From Sedimenticola sp. (GTDB lineage: Bacteria > Pseudomonadota > Gammaproteobacteria > Chromatiales > Chromatiaceae), in assembly GCA_030619405.1 (NCBI GenBank), contig JAUXBK010000006.1, positions 1-25,901 on the forward strand: DNA of 25,901 nt. Reading direction: 5' to 3'. Positions 9,291-16,894 of the stretch are shown piece after piece. A program made the translations under genes and the position numbers. Under the pieces are notes generated by a model. That model ran no database searches. It saw nothing but the letters and a program-made list of their open reading frames with translations, and was not told the origin of the DNA. Numbering within the stretch: the stretch's first letter is position 1; each line of letters opens with the position of its first letter.

Positions 9291-10428
9291 AACGGTATTG
9301 CCTCAGATACCACCACTCGAACAGCCGTTTCAGCCAGTGGAAGATGCGCATCTCGGGCAGGACGATGTTCCGTTTCTCGGTGCGGGCCACCAGGCTGCCG
9401 GTGGTCTGGCTGTCGATGATGCAGATCAGCTCCACCTTGAAGGTTTTGCTCGGGGTGCGCCCATTCAGTTCCGCCACCAGGTTTGCGGCGGCCGCCTCGG
9501 CCTGAAGGTCGGCCATGTGGGCTTGCTTTGGCATCCAGTCCGGGCCCGGAAAGCTGCCCGAGTCACCCGCCACATAGACTTTCTCCATCCCCTCCACCCG
9601 GCACTCGCGGTCGGCTCGGATCAGGCCGCCCTTCGAGCGGGGCAGGTCGGTGTTGTCGAACCACTGGTTTCCGGTCATGCCGGGCATGAACAGGATCAGG
9701 TCGGCGTCGAACTCCCCCCCTTCGGTGATGACCGAACGCTCGGTGAAGCCCTTGATCTTGTGTCCCAGATGGGTGTCGATGCCCCGTCGTTTCATCTCCC
9801 GCAGCAAACCTTTGACCGCCTTGGGCCCGAGCCGGTTGCCGGGACTGGAGGCGGGGGTGAAGAAGACCAGTTTGAAGGCGTTACGCCGGCCATCCAGGCG
9901 CAGCCTGCGGTCGATCCCGAACAGAAACTCGAACATAGGGCCGCCGCGCATGGCGGAGGGCTCTTTCGGGTTGCCCGAGAAGCCGACGGCGATGGTGCCG
10001 CCATCCGATTTCTTCAGCTGCTCCAGCCGATCACGGATCTTCACTGCCGCCGGGATGCCTTCGCAGGGGGTGATGCTGTGCTCGATCCCCGGCAGCTTTT
10101 TGATGAAGCGCCCGCCGGAGCAGATGATCAGGCCATCGTTTTCGATCTCCCCGCCGTCGGTGATCAGAGTGCGGCCGCCATCCCTCAGGCCGGTGGCGAC
10201 CCCCTGATGGAACTTCACCTTCATACGTCGGAAGTAGTTGTCCAGGGGGATGAGCAGATCTTCCGGCTGGCGCAGCCTGGAGGGGATCCAGATGGTCCCG
10301 GGCAGATAAGAAAACTCCGGCTTCGGGGCCACCAGGCTGATCTCCATGGCGGGATCGGCGGCACGCAGCTTCTTTACTGCAGTCAGGGCGGCAAAACCAG
10401 CACCGACGATGGTGACTCTGTTCATCAT
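9289..10428 (-). CDS. Sulfide:quinone-oxidoreductase-like FAD protein
   Basis: This FAD/pyridine-nucleotide-disulfide-fold flavoprotein (379 residues) resembles sulfide:quinone oxidoreductases and flavocytochrome c sulfide dehydrogenases. An FAD dinucleotide motif VTIVGAGFAALTAVKKL (5-21) opens the protein; VYVAGDSG (284-291) is the second FAD motif. The C-terminus (RIFHWLKRLFEWWYLRQYR) is an aromatic/basic amphipathic helix typical of SQR membrane attachment. Of the cysteines expected in classical SQR, C122 (TPCEGIP) fits the first position. The second position reads SAMRGGPMFE, without Cys, and the third lies in AGDSGSFPG, also without Cys. It may therefore act on another donor or be an atypical SQR. 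GGAG lies 7 nt before the ATG. It is a single gene, divergent from yadG. Confidence 0.75.
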   Translation of the reverse strand: MMNRVTIVGAGFAALTAVKKLRAADPAMEISLVAPKPEFSYLPGTIWIPSRLRQPEDLLIPLDNYFRRMKVKFHQGVATGLRDGGRTLITDGGEIENDGLIICSGGRFIKKLPGIEHSITPCEGIPAAVKIRDRLEQLKKSDGGTIAVGFSGNPKEPSAMRGGPMFEFLFGIDRRLRLDGRRNAFKLVFFTPASSPGNRLGPKAVKGLLREMKRRGIDTHLGHKIKGFTERSVITEGGEFDADLILFMPGMTGNQWFDNTDLPRSKGGLIRADRECRVEGMEKVYVAGDSGSFPGPDWMPKQAHMADLQAEAAAANLVAELNGRTPSKTFKVELICIIDSQTTGSLVARTEKRNIVLPEMRIFHWLKRLFEWWYLRQYR

Positions 10429-10470
10429 TCGTACTCCGTCGATTCAAATAAGCTTTTAATCTTTATAAGG

Positions 10471-10530
10471 TTTTCTTTGCGTCTTTGCGCGATAATGCTT
10501 TTGACTTTGACTTTGACTTTGATTTTGACT
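10471..10530 (+). repeat. TTTGCG-family dispersed repeat, solo copy with TTTGAC tail
   Basis: It runs TTTTCTTTGCGTCTTTGCGC, then GATAATGC, then a tail of TTTGAC hexamers. The order and orientation match the copy at 20421-20472 with one base change in the centre. It lies in the divergent spacer between the flavoprotein gene and yadG, with no ORF attached. Confidence 0.88.
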
Positions 10531-10675
10531 GTGGGCCCTTATACGGGAAAGCCTTTTGATTTTTGTCGGAACGCGGGTCGTTCCCCCCACCCATTAACCA
10601 GAAAGAAAGAGGATGAATCCTGGATTGGTTGTGGCTATCATCTGCGCCCGATCATACCACTCCCAGCACCCATCG

Positions 10676-11605
10676 ATGAATGCACTCTCCATCCACGATC
10701 TGCGCAAGACCTACGGCAACGGCTTCCAGGCCTTGAAGGGGATCGACCTGGAGGTGGCCCGGGGGGATTTCTTTGCGCTGCTGGGACCCAACGGGGCGGG
10801 CAAGTCCACCGCCATCGGCATCATCAGCTCCCTGGTGAACAAGAGCTCGGGTAGGGTGGAGGTGTTCGGGCACGACCTGGACCGGGACAGCGAAGGGGTC
10901 AAGGAGTGCATCGGGCTGGTGCCCCAGGAGTTCAACTTCAACCAGTGGGAGCCAGTGGGCGAGATCGTGGTCAACCAGGCCGGTTATTACGGTATCTCCC
11001 GTGGTGAGGCCTGGAAGCGGGCCGAGGAGAGCCTGCGGCAGCTGGAGCTGTGGGACCGGCGCGCCCTGATGGCACGCCACCTCTCCGGGGGGATGAAACG
11101 GCGCCTGATGATCGCCCGGGCGCTGGTCCACAGTCCCCGGCTGCTGATCCTGGACGAACCCACCGCCGGGGTGGATATCGAGATCCGCCGTTCCATGTGG
11201 CAGTTTCTCACCGATATCAACCGCCAGGGGACCACCATCATCCTCACCACCCATTATCTGGAGGAGGCGGAGAGCCTCTGCCGCAATATCGCCATCATCA
11301 ACCATGGCCATATCGTGGAGCACAGCAGTATGGCCCGGTTGCTGCACCAGCTGCACGCCGAAACCTTGGTCCTCAACCTGCGGGAGAAACTGGAGCGGCC
11401 GCCGGAACTGCCGGGCTACCGGGTGGCGCAGCTGGATGATTCCACCCTGCAGGTGGTGATCAACCGGGACCAGAGCTTCAACGACCTGTTCCGCTCACTC
11501 AGCAGTGCCGGGGTCGAGGTACTCAGCATGCGCAACAAACAGAACCGGCTGGAGCAACTCTTCATCGGCCTGGTGAACGCCAGCCGCCAGGAGATGGAAG
11601 AATGA
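10676..11605 (+). CDS. yadG: ABC transporter ATP-binding protein, YadG type
   Basis: This is the ATPase of an ABC-2-type exporter; it works with the overlapping permease YadH. With 309 residues it closely matches E. coli YadG (308) in length and remembered sequence. Walker A is GPNGAGKST (37-45), the Q-loop is Q84 in LVPQEFNFN, the signature is LSGGM (136-140), Walker B is LLILDEP (156-162) and the H-loop is H193 in TTHYLEEAE. I chose the ATG at 10676 from the family N-terminus (NALSIHDLRKTYG). An in-frame ATG at 10613, next to AAAGAGG, would add 21 residues unlike the family. The substrate of YadGH is not established, so none is proposed. Confidence 0.93.
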   Translation: MNALSIHDLRKTYGNGFQALKGIDLEVARGDFFALLGPNGAGKSTAIGIISSLVNKSSGRVEVFGHDLDRDSEGVKECIGLVPQEFNFNQWEPVGEIVVNQAGYYGISRGEAWKRAEESLRQLELWDRRALMARHLSGGMKRRLMIARALVHSPRLLILDEPTAGVDIEIRRSMWQFLTDINRQGTTIILTTHYLEEAESLCRNIAIINHGHIVEHSSMARLLHQLHAETLVLNLREKLERPPELPGYRVAQLDDSTLQVVINRDQSFNDLFRSLSSAGVEVLSMRNKQNRLEQLFIGLVNASRQEMEE

Positions 11606-12378
11606 ACCGATACGCCCGCTACCGCGTCGCCTTCCAGACCATCCTGACCAAAGAGGTCCTGCGTTTCTCCCGCATCTGGATTCAGACCATCCTGCCACCG
11701 GTGATCACCACCACCCTCTATTACATCATCTTTGGCAACCTGATCGGCCGGCGCATCGGCGACATGGGTGGGGTCAGCTATATCGATTTCATCGTGCCCG
11801 GGCTGATCCTGATGGCGGTGATCACCAACTCCTACGCCAACGTGGTCTCCTCCTTCTTCAGCAGCAAGTACCAGCGCCATGTGGAGGAGCTGCTGATCTC
11901 CCCGGTCCCCAACTGGGTGATCCTGGGGGGATTCGTCGTCGGCGGTGTGGCGCGCGGCGTGGTGGTGGGGATCGCCGTGACTGCCGTCTCCATGTTCTTC
12001 ACCGATCTCAATATTCACAGTTACGGCTGGACCCTGACGGTGTTCGTGCTGACCTCGGTGCTGTTCGCACTCGGTGGCTTCATCAACGCGATCTACGCCA
12101 ACAGTTTCGACGATATTTCGGTAGTGCCCACCTTCGTCCTGACCCCGCTCACCTACCTCGGCGGGGTCTTCTACTCGATCCAGATGCTGCCGGAGATCTG
12201 GCAGCAGATATCGCTCGCCAACCCGGTGCTCTACATGGTCAATGCCTTCCGTTATGGTCTGCTGGGGGTGTCGGATATCCACATCGGCCTGGCGCTGGTG
12301 ATTATCCTGCTGTTCATCGCCGGACTCACCGGTTTCAGCCTGTCGCTGCTACGGCGTGGGGTAGGGATCAAAAGTTGA
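11602..12378 (+). CDS. yadH: ABC-2 type transporter permease, YadH type
   Basis: This inner-membrane permease partners YadG. The 258-residue protein has about six hydrophobic segments, near residues 29-48, 62-84, 105-133, 140-162, 172-192 and 226-248. It carries ABC-2 family features: an N-terminal amphipathic stretch (LTKEVLRFSRIW), FIVPGLILMAVI, and LANPVLYMVNAFRYG before the last transmembrane segment. Its length is close to E. coli YadH (256). The start overlaps the yadG stop as ATGA, showing tight coupling. Confidence 0.93.
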   Translation: MNRYARYRVAFQTILTKEVLRFSRIWIQTILPPVITTTLYYIIFGNLIGRRIGDMGGVSYIDFIVPGLILMAVITNSYANVVSSFFSSKYQRHVEELLISPVPNWVILGGFVVGGVARGVVVGIAVTAVSMFFTDLNIHSYGWTLTVFVLTSVLFALGGFINAIYANSFDDISVVPTFVLTPLTYLGGVFYSIQMLPEIWQQISLANPVLYMVNAFRYGLLGVSDIHIGLALVIILLFIAGLTGFSLSLLRRGVGIKS

Positions 12379-12411
12379 CTGGGTTCTGTGATATTTCCTT
12401 TGCAGACCGTT

Positions 12412-12424
12412 ATATTGCTAATAT
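12412..12424. promoter_or_regulatory. Short inverted repeat upstream of hemerythrin
   Basis: ATATT-GCT-AATAT is a perfect inverted repeat about 65 nt before the hemerythrin start. It could be an operator or part of an AT-rich promoter. No regulator is identifiable. Confidence 0.25.
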
Positions 12425-12488
12425 CTGGTGACGGGGCAGACTTAAGTTGGAGATCGAATGTGAATTCGGAAATCAGAATGGAGGCTAT

Positions 12489-12896
12489 ATGCCAATAGTT
12501 AACTGGAGTGACGAGTACAGCGTCAATGTCGCGGAGATCGATGCACAGCACAAAGAGTTGCTGAAGCTTGTAAACGGGCTCCACGCCGCGGTGGAGTCCT
12601 GCATTGGCAAGGACGAGCTGAAGGACAAGCTGATCAACCTGACCGAGTTCACCCGTCACCACTTCGCTACGGAAGAGGAGTTGATGAAGCAGCACGACTA
12701 TCCCGATCTGGTCAGGCACCATAAGGAACACCGGACCCTGCTGCGGCATATGGATGAACTGGTGGCCATGGTCTCCAACGGCAGGAGTCCCACTTTCTAT
12801 TCCGACTACGACGTATCCACCGACTGGGCCCTGCTGCACATCGAAGAGCACGACCGTGATCTGGGTCATTTTCTCAACGCAAAGGGTATCGGGTGA
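12489..12896 (+). CDS. Bacteriohemerythrin
   Basis: A diiron O2-binding four-helix protein, probably cytoplasmic. The 135-residue product keeps all ligands of the bacterial hemerythrin family with characteristic spacing: H21 (DAQHKELL), H58 and E62 (RHHFATEEE), H77 and H81 (RHHKEH), H117 and D122 (HIEEHD). The N-terminus PIVNWSDEYSVNV is typical of single-domain bacteriohemerythrins. I chose the ATG at 12489 because GGAGG lies just upstream; a longer frame from 12447 is less likely. Proposed roles in the family are O2 storage, delivery or sensing, usually in microaerophiles and methanotrophs. It stands alone between yadH and a convergent gene. Confidence 0.95.
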   Translation: MPIVNWSDEYSVNVAEIDAQHKELLKLVNGLHAAVESCIGKDELKDKLINLTEFTRHHFATEEELMKQHDYPDLVRHHKEHRTLLRHMDELVAMVSNGRSPTFYSDYDVSTDWALLHIEEHDRDLGHFLNAKGIG

Positions 12897-12914
12897 AACG
12901 GCGAGACCCGCCGG

Positions 12915-13424
12915 CTACCAGGTCAATTCCAGGTTGACCATCCTGAAATCCAGCACCCGATAGTTCTCTATCTCTGCCGGGGCGAACGGGACCACATCCA
13001 CGTAGGAGGGAAACGCGGAAGCGGCGACGTCGGACATGGCAGCATAGGAGCCACAGACCTGGAACAGCACATTGTGCTCTTCCACCAGCTTTTGCAGCTC
13101 CCGATGCAGTTCGGGGTAGAGGGCCTGGTACCCCTCGGTGAGTGCGAACATCTCGTCCCCATGTGAGAGGACAACGATGGGCAACGCCTGCCACTTGTCA
13201 CGTAACAGGCGGGTATAGTGGAATACTCTCGGCAGCACCCATTTCAGCGCCTCCTCGTCCTGCTCCATGACTAGAAACACGACCCCTTCCGGGCGCTCGC
13301 TGCGGGAGATTTCGTCGATCTCATCCAGCTCTGGAAAGGCCTCATCGGTGGTGACCCCGGCGGGCAGTGACAGGGGGCAGAACAGGGCGAAGAGCAGCAG
13401 CACCAGTGTCGATATAGGTTTCAT
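12915..13424 (-). CDS. Exported DsrE-like protein
   Basis: A 169-residue protein with a clear signal peptide (hydrophobic residues 6-20, cleavage near PAG at 21-23). The mature part resembles the DsrE/YchN fold: a strand PIVVLSHGDEMFALTE (82-97), a helix (about 104-117), the strand and cysteine NVLFQVCGSYAAM (118-130, C124), and a C-terminal YVDVVPFAPAEIENYRVL segment. In DsrE-type proteins the Cys at this position carries sulfane sulfur, but here only one Cys is left in the mature protein and the location is periplasmic, so a sulfur-relay role is only possible. It starts 18 nt downstream of the Sel1-repeat gene on the same strand, so the two probably form an operon. Confidence 0.7.
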   Translation of the reverse strand: MKPISTLVLLLFALFCPLSLPAGVTTDEAFPELDEIDEISRSERPEGVVFLVMEQDEEALKWVLPRVFHYTRLLRDKWQALPIVVLSHGDEMFALTEGYQALYPELHRELQKLVEEHNVLFQVCGSYAAMSDVAASAFPSYVDVVPFAPAEIENYRVLDFRMVNLELTW

Positions 13425-13442
13425 TGGTTTCCGGGCATGTGA

Positions 13443-13904
13443 TCAGCAGCCAAAATCATACTCCCGGGTGTAGATGTACTGAAGCACCTGAATGGCCTGG
13501 GGGTGACCCCGGTCCGCCGCGATCCCCAGCCACTCGAGGGCCTGCTCTTCATCCTCGGTTACCCCTTCCCCCTCCAGATACATGAGCCCGAGCTGGTACT
13601 GGGCATCGACCATCCCTTGCTTCGCTGCCCGCAGACACCAGAAAAAGCCTTCGTACTCATCGGGGGAGACCCCCAGCCCCAGCCGGTACATGGTTGCCAG
13701 CAGGTACTGTGCCTTACTGTCGCCTCCCTCGGCGCTGGCCCGGAGAAGTGGAAATGCCTGTTCGAACTGGCCCTGCCGATAGCTTACGAATCCCAGGTCA
13801 TGATTACCCCCGAAAGCCGCTTCGGGGAGAGGCGAGAGGGCGAGAACCCCGCCCATAATGGTGGTGCAGAGACGATTCACGGTGGATGGATGTCGGCTGC
13901 CCAT
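13443..13904 (-). CDS. Exported Sel1-repeat (TPR-like) protein
   Basis: A 153-residue protein with a probable signal sequence (hydrophobic 16-30, possible cleavage after AFG). Two Sel1 repeats are visible: about 63-98 (AQYLLATMYRLGLGV...A) and about 99-134 (AQYQLGLMYLEGEGV...A), preceded by a degenerate helical pair (HDLGFVSYRQGQFEQAFPLL). Sel1 repeats are alpha-helical protein-interaction modules. The start at 13904 is tentative; M17 would shorten the signal sequence. It precedes the DsrE-like gene by 18 nt, suggesting a joint periplasmic function. Confidence 0.85.
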   Translation of the reverse strand: MGSRHPSTVNRLCTTIMGGVLALSPLPEAAFGGNHDLGFVSYRQGQFEQAFPLLRASAEGGDSKAQYLLATMYRLGLGVSPDEYEGFFWCLRAAKQGMVDAQYQLGLMYLEGEGVTEDEEQALEWLGIAADRGHPQAIQVLQYIYTREYDFGC

Positions 13905-14007
13905 CCGTAACCCCCCATTATCCGGTTGTACCAGCTGTCATCTCCCCACTGTGGTATCCCTGCTGGAAAGTAGAGAGAGCGGGCATGCGGTGCGCTGTCG
14001 GTCCGGT

Positions 14008-14244
14008 TCATACCCCCCCGATCAACTCCGCATGCAATCCGCTTCCGCGGATATGCTGCAGCAGGTGCGATGAGCGAATAGTGCGGGGGTCGTAGTCCAC
14101 GACCAGCAGGTGCGGCGTCTTTTCGTGGACACAGCTGCTGACCACTCCGTCGATACAGGCGATGTCCTGCTCTACGCCTTGCAGCTGATCGGCGGAGAGC
14201 GATTCGTCGATGTGTAATACTACATTGACATTATAGATTGCCAT
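14008..14244 (-). CDS. Small HMA-fold protein without CxxC
   Basis: This 78-residue protein has the length and secondary-structure order (beta-alpha-beta-beta-alpha-beta) of heavy-metal-associated domains: strand YNVNVVLHI, helix ADQLQGVEQDIACI, strands GVVSSCVHE and HLLVVDYDP, helix RSSHLLQHIRGSG, strand HAELIGGV. The usual metal-binding CxxC after the first strand is absent (HIDESLS instead). Two cysteines are elsewhere, C30 and C38. A good AAGGAGAAGG Shine-Dalgarno precedes the ATG. The gene is divergent from the YjgR-like ATPase. A metal-binding role is not supported; it may be a regulatory or interaction domain. Confidence 0.75.
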   Translation of the reverse strand: MAIYNVNVVLHIDESLSADQLQGVEQDIACIDGVVSSCVHEKTPHLLVVDYDPRTIRSSHLLQHIRGSGLHAELIGGV

Positions 14245-14327
14245 AATTCCCTTCTCCTTGTAATGAATTGAACGCTGTTTCCATCAAACCCGATGCACTT
14301 CCAATGCTTAGTTATAAAAGTAGCTGA

Positions 14328-14352
14328 ATATCCGACTAAATCAATCAGATTT
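14328..14352. promoter_or_regulatory. Possible IscR type-1-like operator
   Basis: A 25-bp segment in the divergent spacer begins ATATCCGACTAAAT and continues CAATCAG. Judged by eye against my memory of the IscR type-1 consensus (ATA, two pyrimidines, GACT, an AT-rich centre, AGTC), the left half matches well and the right half weakly. IscR would imply Fe-S-linked control of one or both flanking genes. A chance match is quite possible. Confidence 0.3.
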
Positions 14353-14359
14353 TTCTGAT
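14344..14359. promoter_or_regulatory. Small palindrome overlapping the candidate operator
   Basis: ATCAGA-TTTT-TCTGAT is a perfect 6-bp inverted repeat. It overlaps the right half of the candidate operator and lies about 60 nt before the YjgR-like start. It may be an operator half-site pair or a short transcript hairpin. Confidence 0.35.
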
Positions 14360-14417
14360 AAGGGGGAAATGTAAGTATACTGTCGTCGAGGATACAACCG
14401 TTTGGAGTGACAGGGAA

Positions 14418-15914
14418 ATGAGCGAACTGGAACCAATCATCGTCGGTCAGGCGGCAAAGCCGGTGCCGCTGCTGCCACGGATGGCGAATCGCCATGGGTT
14501 GATCGCGGGAGCTACCGGCACCGGCAAGACGGTCACCCTGCAGGGGCTGGCGGAGGAGTTCAGCCTGATCGGGGTGCCGGTGTTCATGGCGGATGTGAAG
14601 GGCGACCTCTCCGGTATCAGCCAGCCCGGGAAAGCGCATCCCCGGATCCAGGAGCGGGTCGACGCCATGGGGCTCAGCGACTTTGCCTTCCGGGGCTTCC
14701 CGGTCACCTTCTGGGACGTGTTCGGCAAACAGGGGCACCCGGTTCGCACCACCATCTCCGATATGGGACCGCTGCTGCTGGCGCGACTGCTCAACCTCAA
14801 TGAGACCCAGCAGGGGGTACTCTCGCTGGTGTTTCGGGTGGCGGATGACAATGGCTGGCTGTTGCTGGATATCAAGGATCTGCGCTCCATGCTCCAGTTC
14901 GTAGCCGAGAATGCCCGGGATTTTCGCACCCTCTATGGCAACGTATCCGCCGCCAGCGTGGGGGCCATCCAGCGGCGCCTGATCGGACTGGAAGATCAGG
15001 GAGGTAACAAGCTGTTTGGTGAGCCGGCGCTCAATCTCCAGGATATGCTGCAGACCGATGAGCAGGGGCAAGGGGTGATCAACATCCTGGCCGCCGATGA
15101 GCTGATGAACTCTCCCATGCTCTACGGCACCTTTCTGCTGTGGTTGATGTCGGAGCTGTTCGAGCAGCTGCCGGAGGTGGGGGATCGGGACCGCCCACGG
15201 CTGGTGCTGTTCTTCGACGAAGCCCATCTGCTGTTCGACGACGTGCCGGAGATCCTGCTGGACAAGGTGGAGCAGGTGGTGCGCCTGATCCGCTCCAAAG
15301 GGGTGGGGGTCTACTTCGTCACTCAGAATCCCCTCGACATCCCGGACAATGTGCTCGGGCAGCTGGGGAATCGGGTACAGCACGCCCTCCGGGCATACAC
15401 CCCGCGGGATCAGAAGGCGGTTCGTGTGGCGGCCCAGACTTTCCGCCCCAACCCGAAGCTGGACACGCAACGGGTCATCACCGAACTGGGGGTGGGGGAG
15501 GCGCTGGTCTCCACCCTGGATGCCAAGGGCCGACCGCGGGTGGTGCAGCAAACCCTGATCCGCCCGCCCCGCAGCCAGATCGGGCCCATCCCCCAGGAAT
15601 TGCGTGAGACCCTGATGGCCGAGTCCCTGATGACTGAGGTCTATGACCAGCTGGTGGACCGGGAATCTGCCTACGAGATCCTCAGCAAGCGGGCCGAGGA
15701 ACGGGCCCGGGCACAGGAAACGGAACAGGTGGAGAAGGCGCGGGAAAAGGAGCTGACCCGGGCCAGCCGCAGCAAGGGGGGTGGCCGGCAGCGGCAGACA
15801 GCGATGGAGGCCTTCTTCAAGAGCGCCGCCAGGGCCGTTGGCAGTCAGATCGGACGCCAGATCATCCGCGGGGTACTGGGTTCACTGCTGGGTGGAAAGA
15901 GCCGCCGCCGATAA
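14418..15914 (+). CDS. yjgR: HerA-like ATPase, DUF853 / YjgR family
   Basis: A FtsK/HerA-superfamily P-loop ATPase of 498 residues, matching E. coli YjgR (about 500). Walker A is GATGTGKT (31-38); Walker B is LVLFFDEAH (262-270), with D267/E268 catalytic. VTQNPLDIP (301-309) is a sensor-like polar motif and R330 in YTPRD a candidate arginine finger. After residue 420 the protein becomes a charged helix (ERARAQETEQVEKAREKE) and ends with a glycine- and arginine-rich tail. Family members form hexameric rings and may move DNA, but the role of YjgR is not established. GGAG and AGGG lie upstream of the ATG. It is monocistronic, 89 nt before rfbA. Confidence 0.93.
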   Translation: MSELEPIIVGQAAKPVPLLPRMANRHGLIAGATGTGKTVTLQGLAEEFSLIGVPVFMADVKGDLSGISQPGKAHPRIQERVDAMGLSDFAFRGFPVTFWDVFGKQGHPVRTTISDMGPLLLARLLNLNETQQGVLSLVFRVADDNGWLLLDIKDLRSMLQFVAENARDFRTLYGNVSAASVGAIQRRLIGLEDQGGNKLFGEPALNLQDMLQTDEQGQGVINILAADELMNSPMLYGTFLLWLMSELFEQLPEVGDRDRPRLVLFFDEAHLLFDDVPEILLDKVEQVVRLIRSKGVGVYFVTQNPLDIPDNVLGQLGNRVQHALRAYTPRDQKAVRVAAQTFRPNPKLDTQRVITELGVGEALVSTLDAKGRPRVVQQTLIRPPRSQIGPIPQELRETLMAESLMTEVYDQLVDRESAYEILSKRAEERARAQETEQVEKAREKELTRASRSKGGGRQRQTAMEAFFKSAARAVGSQIGRQIIRGVLGSLLGGKSRRR

Positions 15915-16003
15915 CTTGCTTGCCCCTGCGCGAGAAATCTTTCCGAGGGTAAGATAAAATCCTCGATTTGGACGGCAATGGTCGAAACACGGATACCCAG
16001 ACA

Positions 16004-16894
16004 ATGAAAGGCATCATCCTCGCCGGTGGATCCGGCACTCGGCTCTATCCGCTGACCCATGCAGTCAGCAAACAGCTGATGCCGGTCTATGACAAACCCA
16101 TGATCTACTACCCCCTCTCCATCCTGATGCTGGCGGGGATGCGGGAGATCCTGCTCATCTCCACCCCGCAGGATCTACCCCTGTTCCGACGCTTGCTCGG
16201 GGATGGGAGTCAGTTCGGGTTGGCCCTGGAGTACGCCGAGCAACCCCGCCCGGAGGGCCTTGCCCAGGCCTTCATCATCGGGCGCGAATTCATTGGGGAT
16301 GACAGCTGCTGCCTGATCCTCGGTGACAACATTTTCTATGGGCATGGCTTGGGATCCCAACTGACCACAGCGGCGGCCCGTGAGCAGGGGGCCACCGTGT
16401 TCGCTTACCGGGTGCGTGACCCGGAGCGCTACGGTGTGGTGGAGTTCGATCGCGAGGGCAGGGCGCTTACCATCGAAGAGAAACCGGAGCGGCCCCGCTC
16501 CCACTATGCGGTTACCGGCCTCTACTTCTATGACAACCGGGTAGTGGACATTGCGGCCAACCTGACGCCATCCGCTCGGGGAGAGCTGGAGATCACCAGC
16601 GTAAACAACATCTATCTGGAGCAAAATGCTCTGCACGTGGAGATGTTCGGGCGGGGCACGGCCTGGCTGGATACCGGCACCCACGAGTCCCTGCTGCAGG
16701 CAGCCACCTTTATCGAGACGGTGGAACAGCGCCAGGGGCTGAAGATCTCCTGTGTGGAAGAGATCGCCTATCGCATGGGCTATATCGATGCCGGGCAGCT
16801 GGAAGCGCTGGCCAGGCCCCTCTCCAAGAACAGTTATGGCCGTTATCTGCTCGATCTGCTCGATCTGCTTGAGCAGGAGAGGGAGAGGTCATGA
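16004..16894 (+). CDS. rfbA: Glucose-1-phosphate thymidylyltransferase
   Basis: First step of dTDP-L-rhamnose synthesis: dTTP plus glucose-1-phosphate gives dTDP-glucose. The 296-residue product has the nucleotide-binding signature GIILAGGSGTRLYPLT (3-18), SKQLMPVYDKPMIYYPL, LGDNIFYGHGL, and EKPERPRSHYAVTGLYFYD with the sugar-binding GRGTAWLDTGTHESL further on. Length is close to the E. coli enzyme (293). I chose the ATG at 16004 because it fits the family N-terminus; an in-frame start at 15968 would add 12 unrelated residues. The end overlaps rfbC as ATGA. Confidence 0.96.
   Translation: MKGIILAGGSGTRLYPLTHAVSKQLMPVYDKPMIYYPLSILMLAGMREILLISTPQDLPLFRRLLGDGSQFGLALEYAEQPRPEGLAQAFIIGREFIGDDSCCLILGDNIFYGHGLGSQLTTAAAREQGATVFAYRVRDPERYGVVEFDREGRALTIEEKPERPRSHYAVTGLYFYDNRVVDIAANLTPSARGELEITSVNNIYLEQNALHVEMFGRGTAWLDTGTHESLLQAATFIETVEQRQGLKISCVEEIAYRMGYIDAGQLEALARPLSKNSYGRYLLDLLDLLEQERERS

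Noticed and set aside
9211..10854. 547-residue plus-strand ORF
   Set aside because: It runs antisense through the SQR-like gene and then out of frame into yadG. Its first residues (RTSYLVP repeated) are just translated CTAGG-family repeat. No homologous domain is seen.
14220..15551. 443-residue minus-strand ORF
   Set aside because: Antisense to the yjgR ATPase, which has clear Walker motifs on the plus strand. It also overlaps the start of the HMA-like gene.
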